In this document: positions 9,617-19,059 of the stretch, in pieces | Layout of the letters: each line of letters starts with the position of its first letter | Position numbering within the stretch: position 1 is the first letter of the stretch | Origin: Chitinivibrionales bacterium | Lineage (GTDB): Bacteria > Fibrobacterota > Chitinivibrionia > Chitinivibrionales > JANQEN01 | Direction of reading: 5' to 3' | Assembly (NCBI GenBank): GCA_028278335.1 | Contig: JANQEN010000235.1 | Coordinates: 26,032-90,031, forward strand | DNA: 64,000 nucleotides | Made by a program: the position numbers and the translations under genes | The notes under the pieces: model-generated | The model's input: only the letters and a program-made list of their open reading frames with translations | What the model was told of the DNA's origin: nothing | The model's database searches: none

Positions 9617-10936
9617 ATGGATAAGGGTGTTACATTCATTAAAACATATGTTATTGTGGTTTGCCTTTTAATGAGCCAATTGTCTTTGCACGCACAAAAT
9701 AAAGAGATAAGTGTTCGGGGTGGAATGCTCTATGCCTCATGGTTTGAGAAGGATGCATCAATTCTCTGTGGCTTAACTATTGAAACACCTGACATGCCTC
9801 GAGAAGAGCGTAACCCTTTACAGATTATTTTATTGGTTGATGCGTCCCAACATATGATTGGTGCGCCACTTCAGCATGCAAAGGCTGCTGCAAAGAATAT
9901 CATTTCCCGACTTTCCGATAAGGATATGTTTGGGTTGATAACATATAGTGCCTATGCAAAGACGCTCATTCCTTTACAACCACTTAATCCCAATAATAGG
10001 AGGAATGCGGAGAGTGCAATCAACCGTATCAAATATCAAAATAGCAGAAACCTCTCTGATGGATTTAAAAAAGCAACAGAACAATTTTCCCGGTTTAAAG
10101 GCCATCGCTCATCGGGTCACTATGTCCTGTTACTCACCAATGGCGAACCAGACAAGGGTGTAACTGACAAAAAGCAGCTCACTGGCCTTGCTGAAGAGAT
10201 GCATAAAAATTCTTCTGTAAAAATTTCTACCTTTGGGTACGACCAGCATTATGACGAATCTTTTTTAATTTCCTTCTCTTCCAGAACTGGTGGGCGAGCC
10301 TACTTTATCGAGGAGGATAATATTGCAACCATTGGAACCACCATTGGTGATGAAGTAGAAAAGATTTTAAATATTGCCACCTGCAATGTTGTACTAACCA
10401 TTGAGCCACCCACAGGATCAACAATTAGCTATCTTCAAGGGGCGACACTGAAGGATAATACAATCTATGTTGGTGACTTGCAGGCCAACAAAGTAAAACC
10501 AATAGTATTTTCCCTAAAGGGAAGGCCTGAGCGATCCCGTGATATGGTTGTAAACTTTGAGTACCAAGAACCCATTCGGTTAACATCCCGTAAAGATCGT
10601 ATATATATTGATGTGCCACTGAGCTCGGGCTCACGAGAGTATGATCGGGGATTTGCACCACTCCTCTTGGAGTTCTCAATTCTTAATAACGTTGTTGCCG
10701 CAACAAAAAAAATCAGTGCTGGAGAAAAGGGCTATCGTAGAAAGTATGCAGAGAAGTTTAAGGAGACGGTAAAATGGCTGGAGCAAACAAATAATGTGAT
10801 TCGCTCTGACTATTTAAAGGATGTTGTTGAAGATTTTTATCAACTTCAACGGGATATTGAGAATACAGCGATCTTAGACCCCATTTATGTTAAACGGGTT
10901 AAATATAAGCTTCTCCAGCTTCTTTACGAAAGGTAA
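9617..10936 (+). CDS. Secreted von Willebrand factor type A domain protein
   Basis: A 439-residue exported protein. The ATG at 9617 was chosen because AGGAG lies 5 nt before it and a clean signal peptide follows (cleavage likely after LHA, about residue 26). The vWA domain spans about residues 60-245. The MIDAS-type first motif is DASQH, so the second Ser of DxSxS is His, and metal binding may be altered. TNGEPDKG resembles the later MIDAS loop. The C-terminal 150 residues are a beta-rich then helical region that I do not recognise. It is divergent from the alpha-2-macroglobulin gene, so the pair may act together at the cell envelope; that is inference from position only. Confidence 0.8.
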   Translation: MDKGVTFIKTYVIVVCLLMSQLSLHAQNKEISVRGGMLYASWFEKDASILCGLTIETPDMPREERNPLQIILLVDASQHMIGAPLQHAKAAAKNIISRLSDKDMFGLITYSAYAKTLIPLQPLNPNNRRNAESAINRIKYQNSRNLSDGFKKATEQFSRFKGHRSSGHYVLLLTNGEPDKGVTDKKQLTGLAEEMHKNSSVKISTFGYDQHYDESFLISFSSRTGGRAYFIEEDNIATIGTTIGDEVEKILNIATCNVVLTIEPPTGSTISYLQGATLKDNTIYVGDLQANKVKPIVFSLKGRPERSRDMVVNFEYQEPIRLTSRKDRIYIDVPLSSGSREYDRGFAPLLLEFSILNNVVAATKKISAGEKGYRRKYAEKFKETVKWLEQTNNVIRSDYLKDVVEDFYQLQRDIENTAILDPIYVKRVKYKLLQLLYER

Positions 10937-10947
10937 TCCTGGGTAGG

Positions 10948-11373
10948 TTACTTAAGATCCTGTCGTAGAAGCGAGAGGATATACTGCAAACGAAATAGTT
11001 TTGAATAAAGGGTTGAGGATTCGTCCAGGTCTAAATCCATTGATGAGTGCTTATATTTTTTGATTATATCGTTTATGGAATCGGCCTCCATAACAAACTC
11101 GTTTATTGGTTGTAATCCACTTCCATTGTTTTGTTGTGGGGTTACCAGTTGCTTGAATTTGTCTGTGCAGGAGATAGCTCTGATGATATTTTCTTCTCGA
11201 TCAAGTTTGCTTGTGGCAACATCACGAACACATTCCAAATAATAGGTGATGATGTTGACTGCTTGAAGAAGTTCTTTTACATCAGGAGGACTGAAGATTA
11301 TGGCGTCGAGAAATTTACCTTGGCGTCTGATCTTTTTTTTAATATGCTGTTTGTTTTTAATTTGTTTCAGCAT
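10948..11373 (-). CDS. Small Lys-rich protein of unknown function
   Basis: A 141-residue soluble, mostly helical protein with a very basic N-terminus (MLKQIKNKQHIKKKIRRQ). The ATG at 11373 is preceded by AAGGAAGG with a 5-nt spacer, which decides this start over an ATG 13 codons upstream. No signal peptide or membrane segment is visible, and no family was recognised. It converges on the vWA gene with an 11-nt gap and stands alone otherwise. The helical content and a Leu-rich C-terminus (LFRLQYILSLLRQDL) suggest a small helical bundle. Confidence 0.65.
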   Translation of the reverse strand: MLKQIKNKQHIKKKIRRQGKFLDAIIFSPPDVKELLQAVNIITYYLECVRDVATSKLDREENIIRAISCTDKFKQLVTPQQNNGSGLQPINEFVMEADSINDIIKKYKHSSMDLDLDESSTLYSKLFRLQYILSLLRQDLK

Positions 11374-11502
11374 AATAACCTTCCTTTGGGGTATAAGGAT
11401 TGGTGAGATCATATAACTAGAGTACGTTGAGAGTATAGTAATAATTTAATAAATAAAAAGTGTGAGAACAAAAGAAATATAACTTTTTTGAATAAAAAAA
11501 AG

Positions 11503-11861
11503 TGGTGGAGGTGAGGGGAGTCGAACCCCTGTCCGCAGAGCACTCAACCAAGGCCGCTACATGCTTAGTCTATCATTTAAGTCTCGTTTAATGACACATT
11601 GATAGACAGACATATCACTAAACCAGTATCGATTAATCTCAGTATCCAGTCGATACACCCAGGATACCCAGCGTCCTAGCTTAAACCAGAGTAACCCGGA
11701 ACGCCACAGATTACAGTGGTTTGCTGCTATTAATTAAGCAGCCATTGCATAAGAATGATCTTCTGCATTTATATATTGTGCCGGATGATTAACGAGGCCA
11801 ACCGACATCCTCGACATGCTGCCTGGGCTTTACACACTACGTCGAAAGCCAGTACACCCCC
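11503..11861 (-). ncRNA. ssrA: Transfer-messenger RNA (tmRNA)
   Basis: Rescues ribosomes stalled on mRNAs without stop codons. The 5' end reads GGGGGTGTACTGGCTTTCGAC and the 3' end GGTTCGACTCCCCTCACCTCCACCA in pieces: GGGGGTG pairs with CACCTCC to form the acceptor stem, the T-arm is present, and CCA is encoded. The tag frame runs from a GCA resume codon near 11785 to TAA: AQYINAEDHSYAMAA (15 residues). It ends in AMAA rather than the common ALAA, still a plausible protease signal. It lies 41 nt downstream of ilvE on the same strand. Length is 359 nt, normal for a one-piece tmRNA. Confidence 0.95.
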
Positions 11862-11902
11862 ATATGAATGGAGATTCTATAAATATATACAATAATATAA
11901 CT

Positions 11903-12922
11903 TTAATCTATAGGAATCATCCAATTGTGACGATCCTCAATGTCACCATATTGGATTCCCTGGAGTTCATTATAAAGTTTTGTCAGTGTCTCTCCTGCGT
12001 TATCCTTTTCTCCATAGGTGTATGTTTTATCACCGCGGGTTATGGAATAAATAGGAGTGATGACTGCGGCTGTACCACAGGCACCAACCTCAACAAAAGT
12101 ATCCAGTTCATCCACATGGATTGGTCGTTTTTCTACGGTTAACCCACAATCTTTTGCCAGCACCTGTAAGCTTTTGTTGGTGATGCTGGGAAGAATCGAG
12201 GGTGAATCTGGTGTTATGTATTTGTTATCTTTGGTGATGCCAATAAAATTTGATGTGTTAAATTCATCAATGTAGCTGTGCGTTGCAGAATCAAGAAAGA
12301 GACAGATAGGAAAACCCTTCTCTTTGCCAACTTTAAAGGCCTTCATGCCAGCACCATAGTTACCACCGGCCTTTACATGACCAACACCACTTGGCGCAGC
12401 ACGATCATAAGCCTCTTGAACAAAGGCGCTTATAGGTAAAAAGCCATTTTTGTAGTAGGGACCAACAGGCATAACAAGCATATAGAAATCGTAGTTTTCG
12501 CTAGGATTGACGCCAACATGTGGTGAAGAACCTAAAAGAAGAGGGCGAACGTACATGCTTGCACCGGTTCCATAGGGTGGAACATAATCACGATTTTCAT
12601 GGACCGCTTTTTTCATTGCAGCCATAAAGAGCTCTACCGGAGGTGGTTCCATTACCAACCGTTCGGCTGAGTCAATAAGACGGAGAGCGTTTTCCTCAGG
12701 GCGAAAGCTTGCAATACTTCCATCTTTGAGGGTAAATACCTTCAATCCCTCAAAGCATTCTTGGCCATAGTGGAGACAGGTCGATGCAATATGCATGGTT
12801 ACCTGCGGATTGGTACACAACTCTATCTCTTGCCACGCACCATCTTTAAAGGAGATCTTTACAAAACTTCCCGTATCCATGTAACTAAAGCTCAGATTCT
12901 TCCAATCAAGGTTTACGCTCAT
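11903..12922 (-). CDS. ilvE: Branched-chain amino-acid aminotransferase
   Basis: Catalyses the last step of valine, leucine and isoleucine synthesis: transamination of the 2-oxo acids with glutamate, using pyridoxal phosphate. This is a class IV aminotransferase; the PLP lysine is in GHVKAGGNYG. The ATG at 12922 gives 339 residues starting MSVNLDWKNLSF, matching the Bacteroidota-type IlvE in length and beginning. A longer frame (ATG at 13027, preceded by AAGGTGAT) would add 35 residues that do not resemble the family, but it has its own possible ribosome site, so some doubt remains. It is the last protein gene of the ilv-leu cluster, 195 nt after cimA. Confidence 0.92.
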   Translation of the reverse strand: MSVNLDWKNLSFSYMDTGSFVKISFKDGAWQEIELCTNPQVTMHIASTCLHYGQECFEGLKVFTLKDGSIASFRPEENALRLIDSAERLVMEPPPVELFMAAMKKAVHENRDYVPPYGTGASMYVRPLLLGSSPHVGVNPSENYDFYMLVMPVGPYYKNGFLPISAFVQEAYDRAAPSGVGHVKAGGNYGAGMKAFKVGKEKGFPICLFLDSATHSYIDEFNTSNFIGITKDNKYITPDSPSILPSITNKSLQVLAKDCGLTVEKRPIHVDELDTFVEVGACGTAAVITPIYSITRGDKTYTYGEKDNAGETLTKLYNELQGIQYGDIEDRHNWMIPID

Positions 12923-13117
12923 ATATACCAGCCTTTCCTTAGGGGTGGTTAATCCCAAATTATGCAATTGGAAGTAGCGCAGAAGTACAATCCTATGCCC
13001 ATTAAAACTTTCAGGTTTTTCGGCCATATCACCTTGTAGATATGCCCTTCAAAACCTTCAAGTCTTACTAAATCATAATCTTGAACTTCTGCATCTACTC
13101 CTACTGCATAATCTGGG

Positions 13118-14707
13118 TTAATTATTCTGTTGTCGTTCTTCCTTCATCAACTTGTATTTCAAGCTATCAATCAGAGCAATCCACGATGCTTCGATAATAT
13201 TGGTAGATACACCAATTGTGCCCCAGCGTTCTTTACCATCGGTCGATTCAATAAGCACTCGCACCTTTGAGGCTGTTCCATTGTGCTCATCTAAAACACG
13301 AACCTTGTAGTCCTCCAAAGTAACCTCATTGATCGAGGGAAAGAATTTTGCCAGGGCCTTCCGCAAAGCATTATCCAAGGCATTAACCGGACCATCGCCG
13401 TCAGCAGCAGTGTGTTCAAATTGATCACCCTCCTGGATTTTGATCGTTGCCTCGGAGTACACTTCACCATTGGCCTTCTTCTCTTCCAATACTTTAAAGC
13501 CTTTTACAACAAAGGGCTCCTGATACTTTTCTAAATTTTTATGTACCAATAATTGAATAGTACCATCGGCAGCCTCAAAATGGTAGCCTGCGGCTTCCAT
13601 ATCTTTTATTGCTTGTAAAAGCTTTTTGACCATGGGATCATTTTTATTAATCCCCGGTCTGAGATTTTTAAGCTTCTCCAGTATTGCGCTACATCCAGCC
13701 TGATCAGACAATACAAATCGTCGAGTGTTTCCGACACTCTCAGGATGAATGTGTTCAAAGGATTCACGCGCCTTTCGAACACCATCGATGTGGGCACCGC
13801 CTTTGTGGGAAAAAGCAGATTCACCCACATAGGGATAGCGTACATCATGGGAGATGTTGGCAATCTCACTGATGAAAAGAGACATCTCAGAGAGAGTTTT
13901 AAGTTGTTTATCAGAGATGATTTTGTGCCCCCTCTTTAACTGGAGGCCAGGAATAAGTGTGCATAGATTGGCGTTGCCACAACGCTCACCTAAACCGTTC
14001 ATCGTTCCCTGAACCAACACCGCCCCCTCATCAACACCTAAGAAGGAGTTCGCCTCAGCACACCCTGTATCATTATGCATGTGAACACCCAAAGGGGTTG
14101 AGATTTTTTCCTTAACAATTTTAAAAATCTTAAGGAAGTCACTCGGAAGAATACCACCGTTGGTATCACAAAGCACAATGCTATCTGCCCCAGCTTCTTG
14201 AGCTGCTACAAGAGTTTTTAGGGCATACTCCGGATTACGCAAATAACCATCAAAAAAGTGCTCGGCATCGTAAATTACTTCATCGATTTTGCCCTTCAAA
14301 TATATAATCGATTCTGAGATCATATCAAGGTTTTCCGATAAGGAGCACCGAAGCACTTTTTCCACATGAAGATCCCAAGATTTTCCAAAAATTGTGGCTA
14401 CCGGTGTATTGGCTTCCACAAGCATTTGGAGAAAGGGGTCGTCTGCAGCATTGGTTCCTGCTCGTTTGGTACTTCCAAAGGCAGCTAGTTTTGCCTTAAA
14501 GGACGTTTTTTCGACCTCTTTATAAAACTCATAATCGACAGTGTTTGTCGGGTTGGGCCACCCACCTTCGATGTAATCGACTCCGAGCTCATCAAGCCGC
14601 TTTGCGATTCTTACCTTATCGGTAAGAGAAAAGCCAATTCCAACAGCTTGATTTCCATCACGGAGAGTCGTGTCGTAAATGCGTACCCGCTTGTTTACAT
14701 CCTGCAT
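13118..14707 (-). CDS. cimA: Citramalate synthase
   Basis: Condenses acetyl-CoA and pyruvate to (R)-citramalate, the threonine-independent entry to isoleucine. It has the LeuA-like TIM barrel (DTTLRDGNQ near the N-terminus, HMHND metal site). The motifs GGWPNP and DAEHFFDGY distinguish the CimA branch from isopropylmalate synthase. The C-terminal about 130 residues form the LeuA-type allosteric domain, so isoleucine feedback is likely. The 529-residue length is usual for this branch. It is in the ilv-leu cluster between leuB and ilvE, which fits 2-oxobutanoate being made by leucine-pathway enzymes acting on citramalate. Confidence 0.9.
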   Translation of the reverse strand: MQDVNKRVRIYDTTLRDGNQAVGIGFSLTDKVRIAKRLDELGVDYIEGGWPNPTNTVDYEFYKEVEKTSFKAKLAAFGSTKRAGTNAADDPFLQMLVEANTPVATIFGKSWDLHVEKVLRCSLSENLDMISESIIYLKGKIDEVIYDAEHFFDGYLRNPEYALKTLVAAQEAGADSIVLCDTNGGILPSDFLKIFKIVKEKISTPLGVHMHNDTGCAEANSFLGVDEGAVLVQGTMNGLGERCGNANLCTLIPGLQLKRGHKIISDKQLKTLSEMSLFISEIANISHDVRYPYVGESAFSHKGGAHIDGVRKARESFEHIHPESVGNTRRFVLSDQAGCSAILEKLKNLRPGINKNDPMVKKLLQAIKDMEAAGYHFEAADGTIQLLVHKNLEKYQEPFVVKGFKVLEEKKANGEVYSEATIKIQEGDQFEHTAADGDGPVNALDNALRKALAKFFPSINEVTLEDYKVRVLDEHNGTASKVRVLIESTDGKERWGTIGVSTNIIEASWIALIDSLKYKLMKEERQQNN

Positions 14708-14743
14708 ACTGGTTCTACTTTGTTAACTTCAACATTATAATAA

Positions 14744-15805
14744 TTATATAAGTGATGCGACAAAATCACCAACTTCGGTTGTGGTCATGCCCATTTTACC
14801 GGCACCCATATCTTTGATTTTACCTGAAGCCAACGCATCATACACAGCGCCATCGATTGCTTTTGCTGCATCATCTTCACCGAGCGTTTCTAACATCATC
14901 TGAGCAGCACCGATGGCAGCCAAAGGATTGATACAATTCTGACCAGTGTATTTAGGCGCGCTGCCGCCAATAGGCTCGAACATGGAAACACCTTCAGGAT
15001 TAATATTTCCACCAGCTGCGATACCCATACCACCTTGAACCATGGCACCAAGATCAGTGATAATGTCACCAAACATATTAGCAGTAACAATGACATCATA
15101 AAACTCAGGGCTTTTAACCATCCACATCGTGCAAGCATCTACATGGTTGTAATCTTGTTTGATATCCTGGTAGTCGCTATTTCCCATCTCTTCATGCACA
15201 CGAACCCAGAGATCACCGACATGGGTCATTACATTGCATTTGTGTACAAGGGTCAACAGCTTTTTCTTGTTTCTCTTCTGTGTGTATTCGTAGGCATAGC
15301 GCATACAGCGCTCTATGGTTTTACGGTTATAGGCCATAATCTGTGTTGCCATTTCATCTTCAGTACCATAACCAACAACACCACCCATACCAGTATAAAT
15401 ACCACCGGAGTTTTCACGAACTACCACAAAGTCAATGTCTTCAGGACCTTTATCTTTTACCGGGGTATATACATTTGGGTAAAGCTTGACAGGACGAAGA
15501 TTAATGTATTGATCTAAAGCAAAACGTGCTTTTAAAAGAATTCCCACTTCTAAAATACCCGGCTTTACATCAGGATGGCCAATGGCACCTAGATAAATAG
15601 AATCAAATTTTCTAAGCTCCTCTATGGCACTATCAGGTAATGTTTCACCGGTGCGAATATAGCGATCTCCACCAAAATCAAACTCTTGATAGTTGAGTTT
15701 GATATCAAATTTTGCACAGGCCGTATCTAAGACTTTAATACCTTCTTTACAAACCTCTGGGCCAGTTCCATCACCGGGCATTACTGCAATGTTGTACGAT
15801 TTCAT
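14744..15805 (-). CDS. leuB: 3-isopropylmalate dehydrogenase
   Basis: NAD-dependent oxidative decarboxylation of 3-isopropylmalate in leucine synthesis, and probably of 3-methylmalate in the citramalate route. It is a member of the isocitrate/isopropylmalate dehydrogenase family: N-terminal PGDGTGPEV, the substrate site with VRENSGGIYTGMGG, the metal-binding NMFGDIITDLGAMVQGG, and the nucleotide region GSAPKYTGQNCINP. The 353-residue length is normal. Tartrate or isocitrate dehydrogenase paralogues look similar, but the position between leuA and cimA supports the LeuB role. Confidence 0.85.
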   Translation of the reverse strand: MKSYNIAVMPGDGTGPEVCKEGIKVLDTACAKFDIKLNYQEFDFGGDRYIRTGETLPDSAIEELRKFDSIYLGAIGHPDVKPGILEVGILLKARFALDQYINLRPVKLYPNVYTPVKDKGPEDIDFVVVRENSGGIYTGMGGVVGYGTEDEMATQIMAYNRKTIERCMRYAYEYTQKRNKKKLLTLVHKCNVMTHVGDLWVRVHEEMGNSDYQDIKQDYNHVDACTMWMVKSPEFYDVIVTANMFGDIITDLGAMVQGGMGIAAGGNINPEGVSMFEPIGGSAPKYTGQNCINPLAAIGAAQMMLETLGEDDAAKAIDGAVYDALASGKIKDMGAGKMGMTTTEVGDFVASLI

Positions 15806-15855
15806 GAGAATCCTTTCATAGTATGTATAGTTAAATATTTATTGAGTTTGCTTTG

Positions 15856-17409
15856 TTAACGTTCGCGATTAGTTTTTTTAGATGATTTTTTACCAAACTT
15901 CTTCATGCGGGCAACTTTGTTCACCACGTCCATGTACCCTAAGGCTGAGGCTTCGACAATGTCAGTGCTGGTGCCAGTACCAATAAAGACACCTTCATCA
16001 GTCTTTGCTCGAATTTTTACTCGACCAAGTGCCTCTCGACCACGGGTAATTGCATCAAGATGGTAATCCTGAAGTTCGATAGTATAGCCAGTCACTCGGT
16101 CTATCGCCTTCGTTGTTGCATCAACAGGGCCATCACCACAGGCTGCTTCCTGAAACATCTTTTTGTTAAATGAGATCTTTACCGTTGCAGTAGGAATCAT
16201 ACCGGTACCACTTGAAACATTGAGATACTCAAGTTTGAACATGTCCTTTAAGTCAGAGGTGTTCTTTGATTCCATAAGGGTGATTAAATCATCATCATAG
16301 ACAGTTCCCTTTTTGTCAGCCAATGCAATGAAACGTTTGTAAAAGTTTTCCATATCGATCTCTTCATCGGAATAACCCAATTTTACCAATCTGGTTTTAA
16401 CCATATGGCTGCCTGATCGACTGGTCAGGTTCATCTTATTTTCCTTTAGACCAATTGACTGGGGGGTCATTATTTCGTAGGTGTTCTTTGCTTTAAGAAT
16501 GCCGTCCTGATGAATACCAGAGGAGTGAGCAAAGGCATTTCCTCCAACAATCGCCTTATTTGGCTGTACAGGCATATCACAGAGATCTCTGACCAATTTG
16601 CTGGTTCGCATGATTTCGCGTGTATTGATTCCCGTAGTTTTGTGAAGAAGATCTTTACGCAACTTAATGGCCATGACCACCTCTTCTAAAGCTGCATTAC
16701 CAGCACGCTCACCAATACCATTGACCGTACACTCGACCTGTCGAGCACCATGATTTACCGCGGTAATTGAATTGGCGGTTGCCAATCCAAGATCGTTGTG
16801 GCAATGCACAGCAATGATCGCTTTGTCAATGTTGGGTACACGATCAAAAAGAGTTTGGATGATACCACCAAACTGTTCCGGAATGGTGTAGCCTACGGTG
16901 TCGGGTATATTGATAGTGGTCGCACCACTTTTAATGGCTGTCTCCACAATTCTGCAAAGGAAGTCAATTCCTGTTCGTCCAGCATCTTCTGGAGAGAACT
17001 GAACATCATCACACCACTTTCGGGCAAGCTTGATGCTTTTCGTCACAATATTAAGAATTTCCTCTTCCGATTTACGAAGCTTACGTTTTGTATGAATAGC
17101 TGAGGTACCAATAAAAGTATGAATACGTCCACGCTTCGCTGGTTTAATAGCCTTACCACATGCTATGATATCTTCCTCTACAGTGCGGGCAAGGCCGCAA
17201 ATAACTGGCCCTTCAATTTGCTTTGCTATAGTGTTTACCGAGTTGAAATCACCGGGCGAAGACACAGGAAATCCCGCTTCAATGATGTCGACTTTTAATC
17301 GAGCCAATTGCCTTGCAATACGGATTTTCTGATCAACAGAGAGACTTGCTGGAAGTGCCTGCTCACCATCGCGAAGCGTTGTGTCAAAAATAAAAACATT
17401 GTTTTTCAT
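15856..17409 (-). CDS. leuA: 2-isopropylmalate synthase
   Basis: First committed step of leucine synthesis: acetyl-CoA plus 2-oxoisovalerate. TIM barrel with FDTTLRDGEQALPA, HCHNDLGLATANS and GERAGNAALEEV. The C-terminal regulatory domain (about 390-500) carries CGDGPVDATTKAIDR and should give leucine feedback inhibition. The start was placed at the ATG at 17409, preceded by AGGA with a 6-nt spacer; an ATG 7 codons upstream has no ribosome site. The result is 517 residues, the usual length for the long LeuA form. The gene is within the ilv-leu cluster, 45 nt after ilvC. Confidence 0.93.
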   Translation of the reverse strand: MKNNVFIFDTTLRDGEQALPASLSVDQKIRIARQLARLKVDIIEAGFPVSSPGDFNSVNTIAKQIEGPVICGLARTVEEDIIACGKAIKPAKRGRIHTFIGTSAIHTKRKLRKSEEEILNIVTKSIKLARKWCDDVQFSPEDAGRTGIDFLCRIVETAIKSGATTINIPDTVGYTIPEQFGGIIQTLFDRVPNIDKAIIAVHCHNDLGLATANSITAVNHGARQVECTVNGIGERAGNAALEEVVMAIKLRKDLLHKTTGINTREIMRTSKLVRDLCDMPVQPNKAIVGGNAFAHSSGIHQDGILKAKNTYEIMTPQSIGLKENKMNLTSRSGSHMVKTRLVKLGYSDEEIDMENFYKRFIALADKKGTVYDDDLITLMESKNTSDLKDMFKLEYLNVSSGTGMIPTATVKISFNKKMFQEAACGDGPVDATTKAIDRVTGYTIELQDYHLDAITRGREALGRVKIRAKTDEGVFIGTGTSTDIVEASALGYMDVVNKVARMKKFGKKSSKKTNRER

Positions 17410-17454
17410 AGTATGTCCTATAACCCCCAAAGTTAATTGAGGGTCTATGTAAAT

Positions 17455-18555
17455 TTAGTTTGCCTTTCTACCTGAGATGCCCTTTGTCTGTTTTGTAACA
17501 GCTTTTGCTTTTTGTTTGGGCCTCAAATTTCTTACCGCTTTTCCAGCTTCCCACATTTCAGAGGTTCCTAACTGAGAAAGCTCCTTGTCTAAACGGGTAA
17601 CGTAATCTTTCTTACCACATACCGAAATAACCCGTTTTGTCTCATCGCCACTTTTAACGCGCTTGTAAAGTTCTTTAAAAACAGGGAGTGTCGCCTTTTT
17701 GAACTTTGGTTTCCAATCCAATGCACCTCGTTGAGCTGTGGCTGAACAGTTGGCATACATCCAATCCATTCCATTTTCGTCAACCAGGCGGATCAAGCTT
17801 TGAGTCAACTCTTCAACGGTCTCGTTAAAGGCCTCTGAAGGAGTGTGGCCATTTTTACGAAGCGTGTCATACTGGGCTTCCATGATGCCTGCTAGTGCTC
17901 CCATAAGAACGCCTCGCTCACCGGTTAGGTCGCTGTGCACCTCTTTTTCAAAGGTGGTTGGAAAGAGGTAACCCGATCCAACGCCTATGCCAATGGCTAG
18001 GCAGCGCTCCTGCGCTCTTCCTGTGGCATCTTGGTATACTGCATAGCTTGAATTGATTCCCGCGCCATTCAGAAAATTTCGGCGAACAGAGGTGCCGCTT
18101 CCCTTAGGAGCAACCATGATCACATCAACAAAATCTGGCGGAACGACTTTGGTTTGGTCTTTATAGACAATAGAGAATCCATGGGAGAAGTATAAAGCAT
18201 CACCGGGATTAAGGTTCTTCTTAACCGTAGGCCATATTTTCATTTGTGCTGCATCGGTTACTAGCATCTTAATAATGGTAGCTTTTTGAACAGCTTCCTC
18301 AATGTCAAAGAGTGTTTCGCCTGGTTTCCATCCATCCTTTACCGCACGGTTCCAGTCTTTTTTAAATGCCTTTGACTGACCAATGATGACATTAATGCCA
18401 TTGTCTTTAAGATTTAGTGCTTGGGCCGGTCCTTGAACCCCATAGCCAATTACCGCAATGGTCTCTTTTTTGAGTACTTTGCGAGCTTTGGTTACGGGAA
18501 ATTCTTTACGAATAACGACATCTTCTTTAACGCCACCAAAATCAATTACTGCCAT
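17455..18555 (-). CDS. ilvC: Ketol-acid reductoisomerase
   Basis: Converts acetolactate and acetohydroxybutyrate to dihydroxy acids with NADPH and Mg. The Rossmann dinucleotide motif is GYGVQGPAQALNL near residue 38. The metal-binding acidic residues lie in SDLTGERGVLMGA and in EAFNETVEELTQSL. The 366-residue size matches a class I enzyme with a short, basic C-terminal extension rich in Lys (residues about 345-366). It lies 15 nt after ilvN and 45 nt before leuA. Confidence 0.93.
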   Translation of the reverse strand: MAVIDFGGVKEDVVIRKEFPVTKARKVLKKETIAVIGYGVQGPAQALNLKDNGINVIIGQSKAFKKDWNRAVKDGWKPGETLFDIEEAVQKATIIKMLVTDAAQMKIWPTVKKNLNPGDALYFSHGFSIVYKDQTKVVPPDFVDVIMVAPKGSGTSVRRNFLNGAGINSSYAVYQDATGRAQERCLAIGIGVGSGYLFPTTFEKEVHSDLTGERGVLMGALAGIMEAQYDTLRKNGHTPSEAFNETVEELTQSLIRLVDENGMDWMYANCSATAQRGALDWKPKFKKATLPVFKELYKRVKSGDETKRVISVCGKKDYVTRLDKELSQLGTSEMWEAGKAVRNLRPKQKAKAVTKQTKGISGRKAN

Positions 18556-18570
18556 GATTTAATCCTTTGG

Positions 18571-19059
18571 TTAATGTTTCGATTTAACTTGTGCTATTGC
18601 CAACTTACCTGATCGTACGACCTCTTTGATTCCAAAGGGGCGGACCAGCGCGATAAAATCGTTCAACTCGGAACTCGTGCCGGAGATTTCGACAATGATG
18701 GTCGAGGTATTGGCCGAGACGATTTTACCATTATACATATTTATTAGGGTGACCAATTCCAAGCGGTTGGACTTGGAAAAGTAAATTCTGAGCAAAACAA
18801 GCTCTCGGTTTACACTTGAGCCATTGCTAAATTCATATACTTTTATTACATCAATAAGACGGTTGAGCTGCTTGACGATCTGTTCAAGGATATCTTCATC
18901 GCCTTCAGCGACCAGTGTCATTCTTGAAACAGAAGGGTCCTCGGTCTCTGCGACATTAAGGCTCGTAATATTGTATCCTCGGCTGGAAAAAAGGCCAGCT
19001 ATGCGCGAAAGAGCACCACTATGGTTTTCAACTAATATTGATATGGTATGTGATGTCAT
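18571..19059 (-). CDS. ilvN: Acetolactate synthase regulatory subunit
   Basis: Small subunit that binds valine and activates and feedback-regulates the IlvB catalytic subunit. The N-terminal ACT domain begins SILVENHSGALSRIAGLFSSRGYNI. The 162 residues include the C-terminal domain typical of the longer IlvN/IlvH type. The ATG overlaps the ilvB stop in ATGA, a 4-bp overlap that couples production of the two subunits. Confidence 0.93.
   Translation of the reverse strand: MTSHTISILVENHSGALSRIAGLFSSRGYNITSLNVAETEDPSVSRMTLVAEGDEDILEQIVKQLNRLIDVIKVYEFSNGSSVNRELVLLRIYFSKSNRLELVTLINMYNGKIVSANTSTIIVEISGTSSELNDFIALVRPFGIKEVVRSGKLAIAQVKSKH

Noticed and set aside
11816..12142. 108-codon plus-strand frame over the tmRNA 5' end and ilvE
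   Set aside because: It runs opposite to tmRNA and the ilvE coding sequence, and its translation has no family features.
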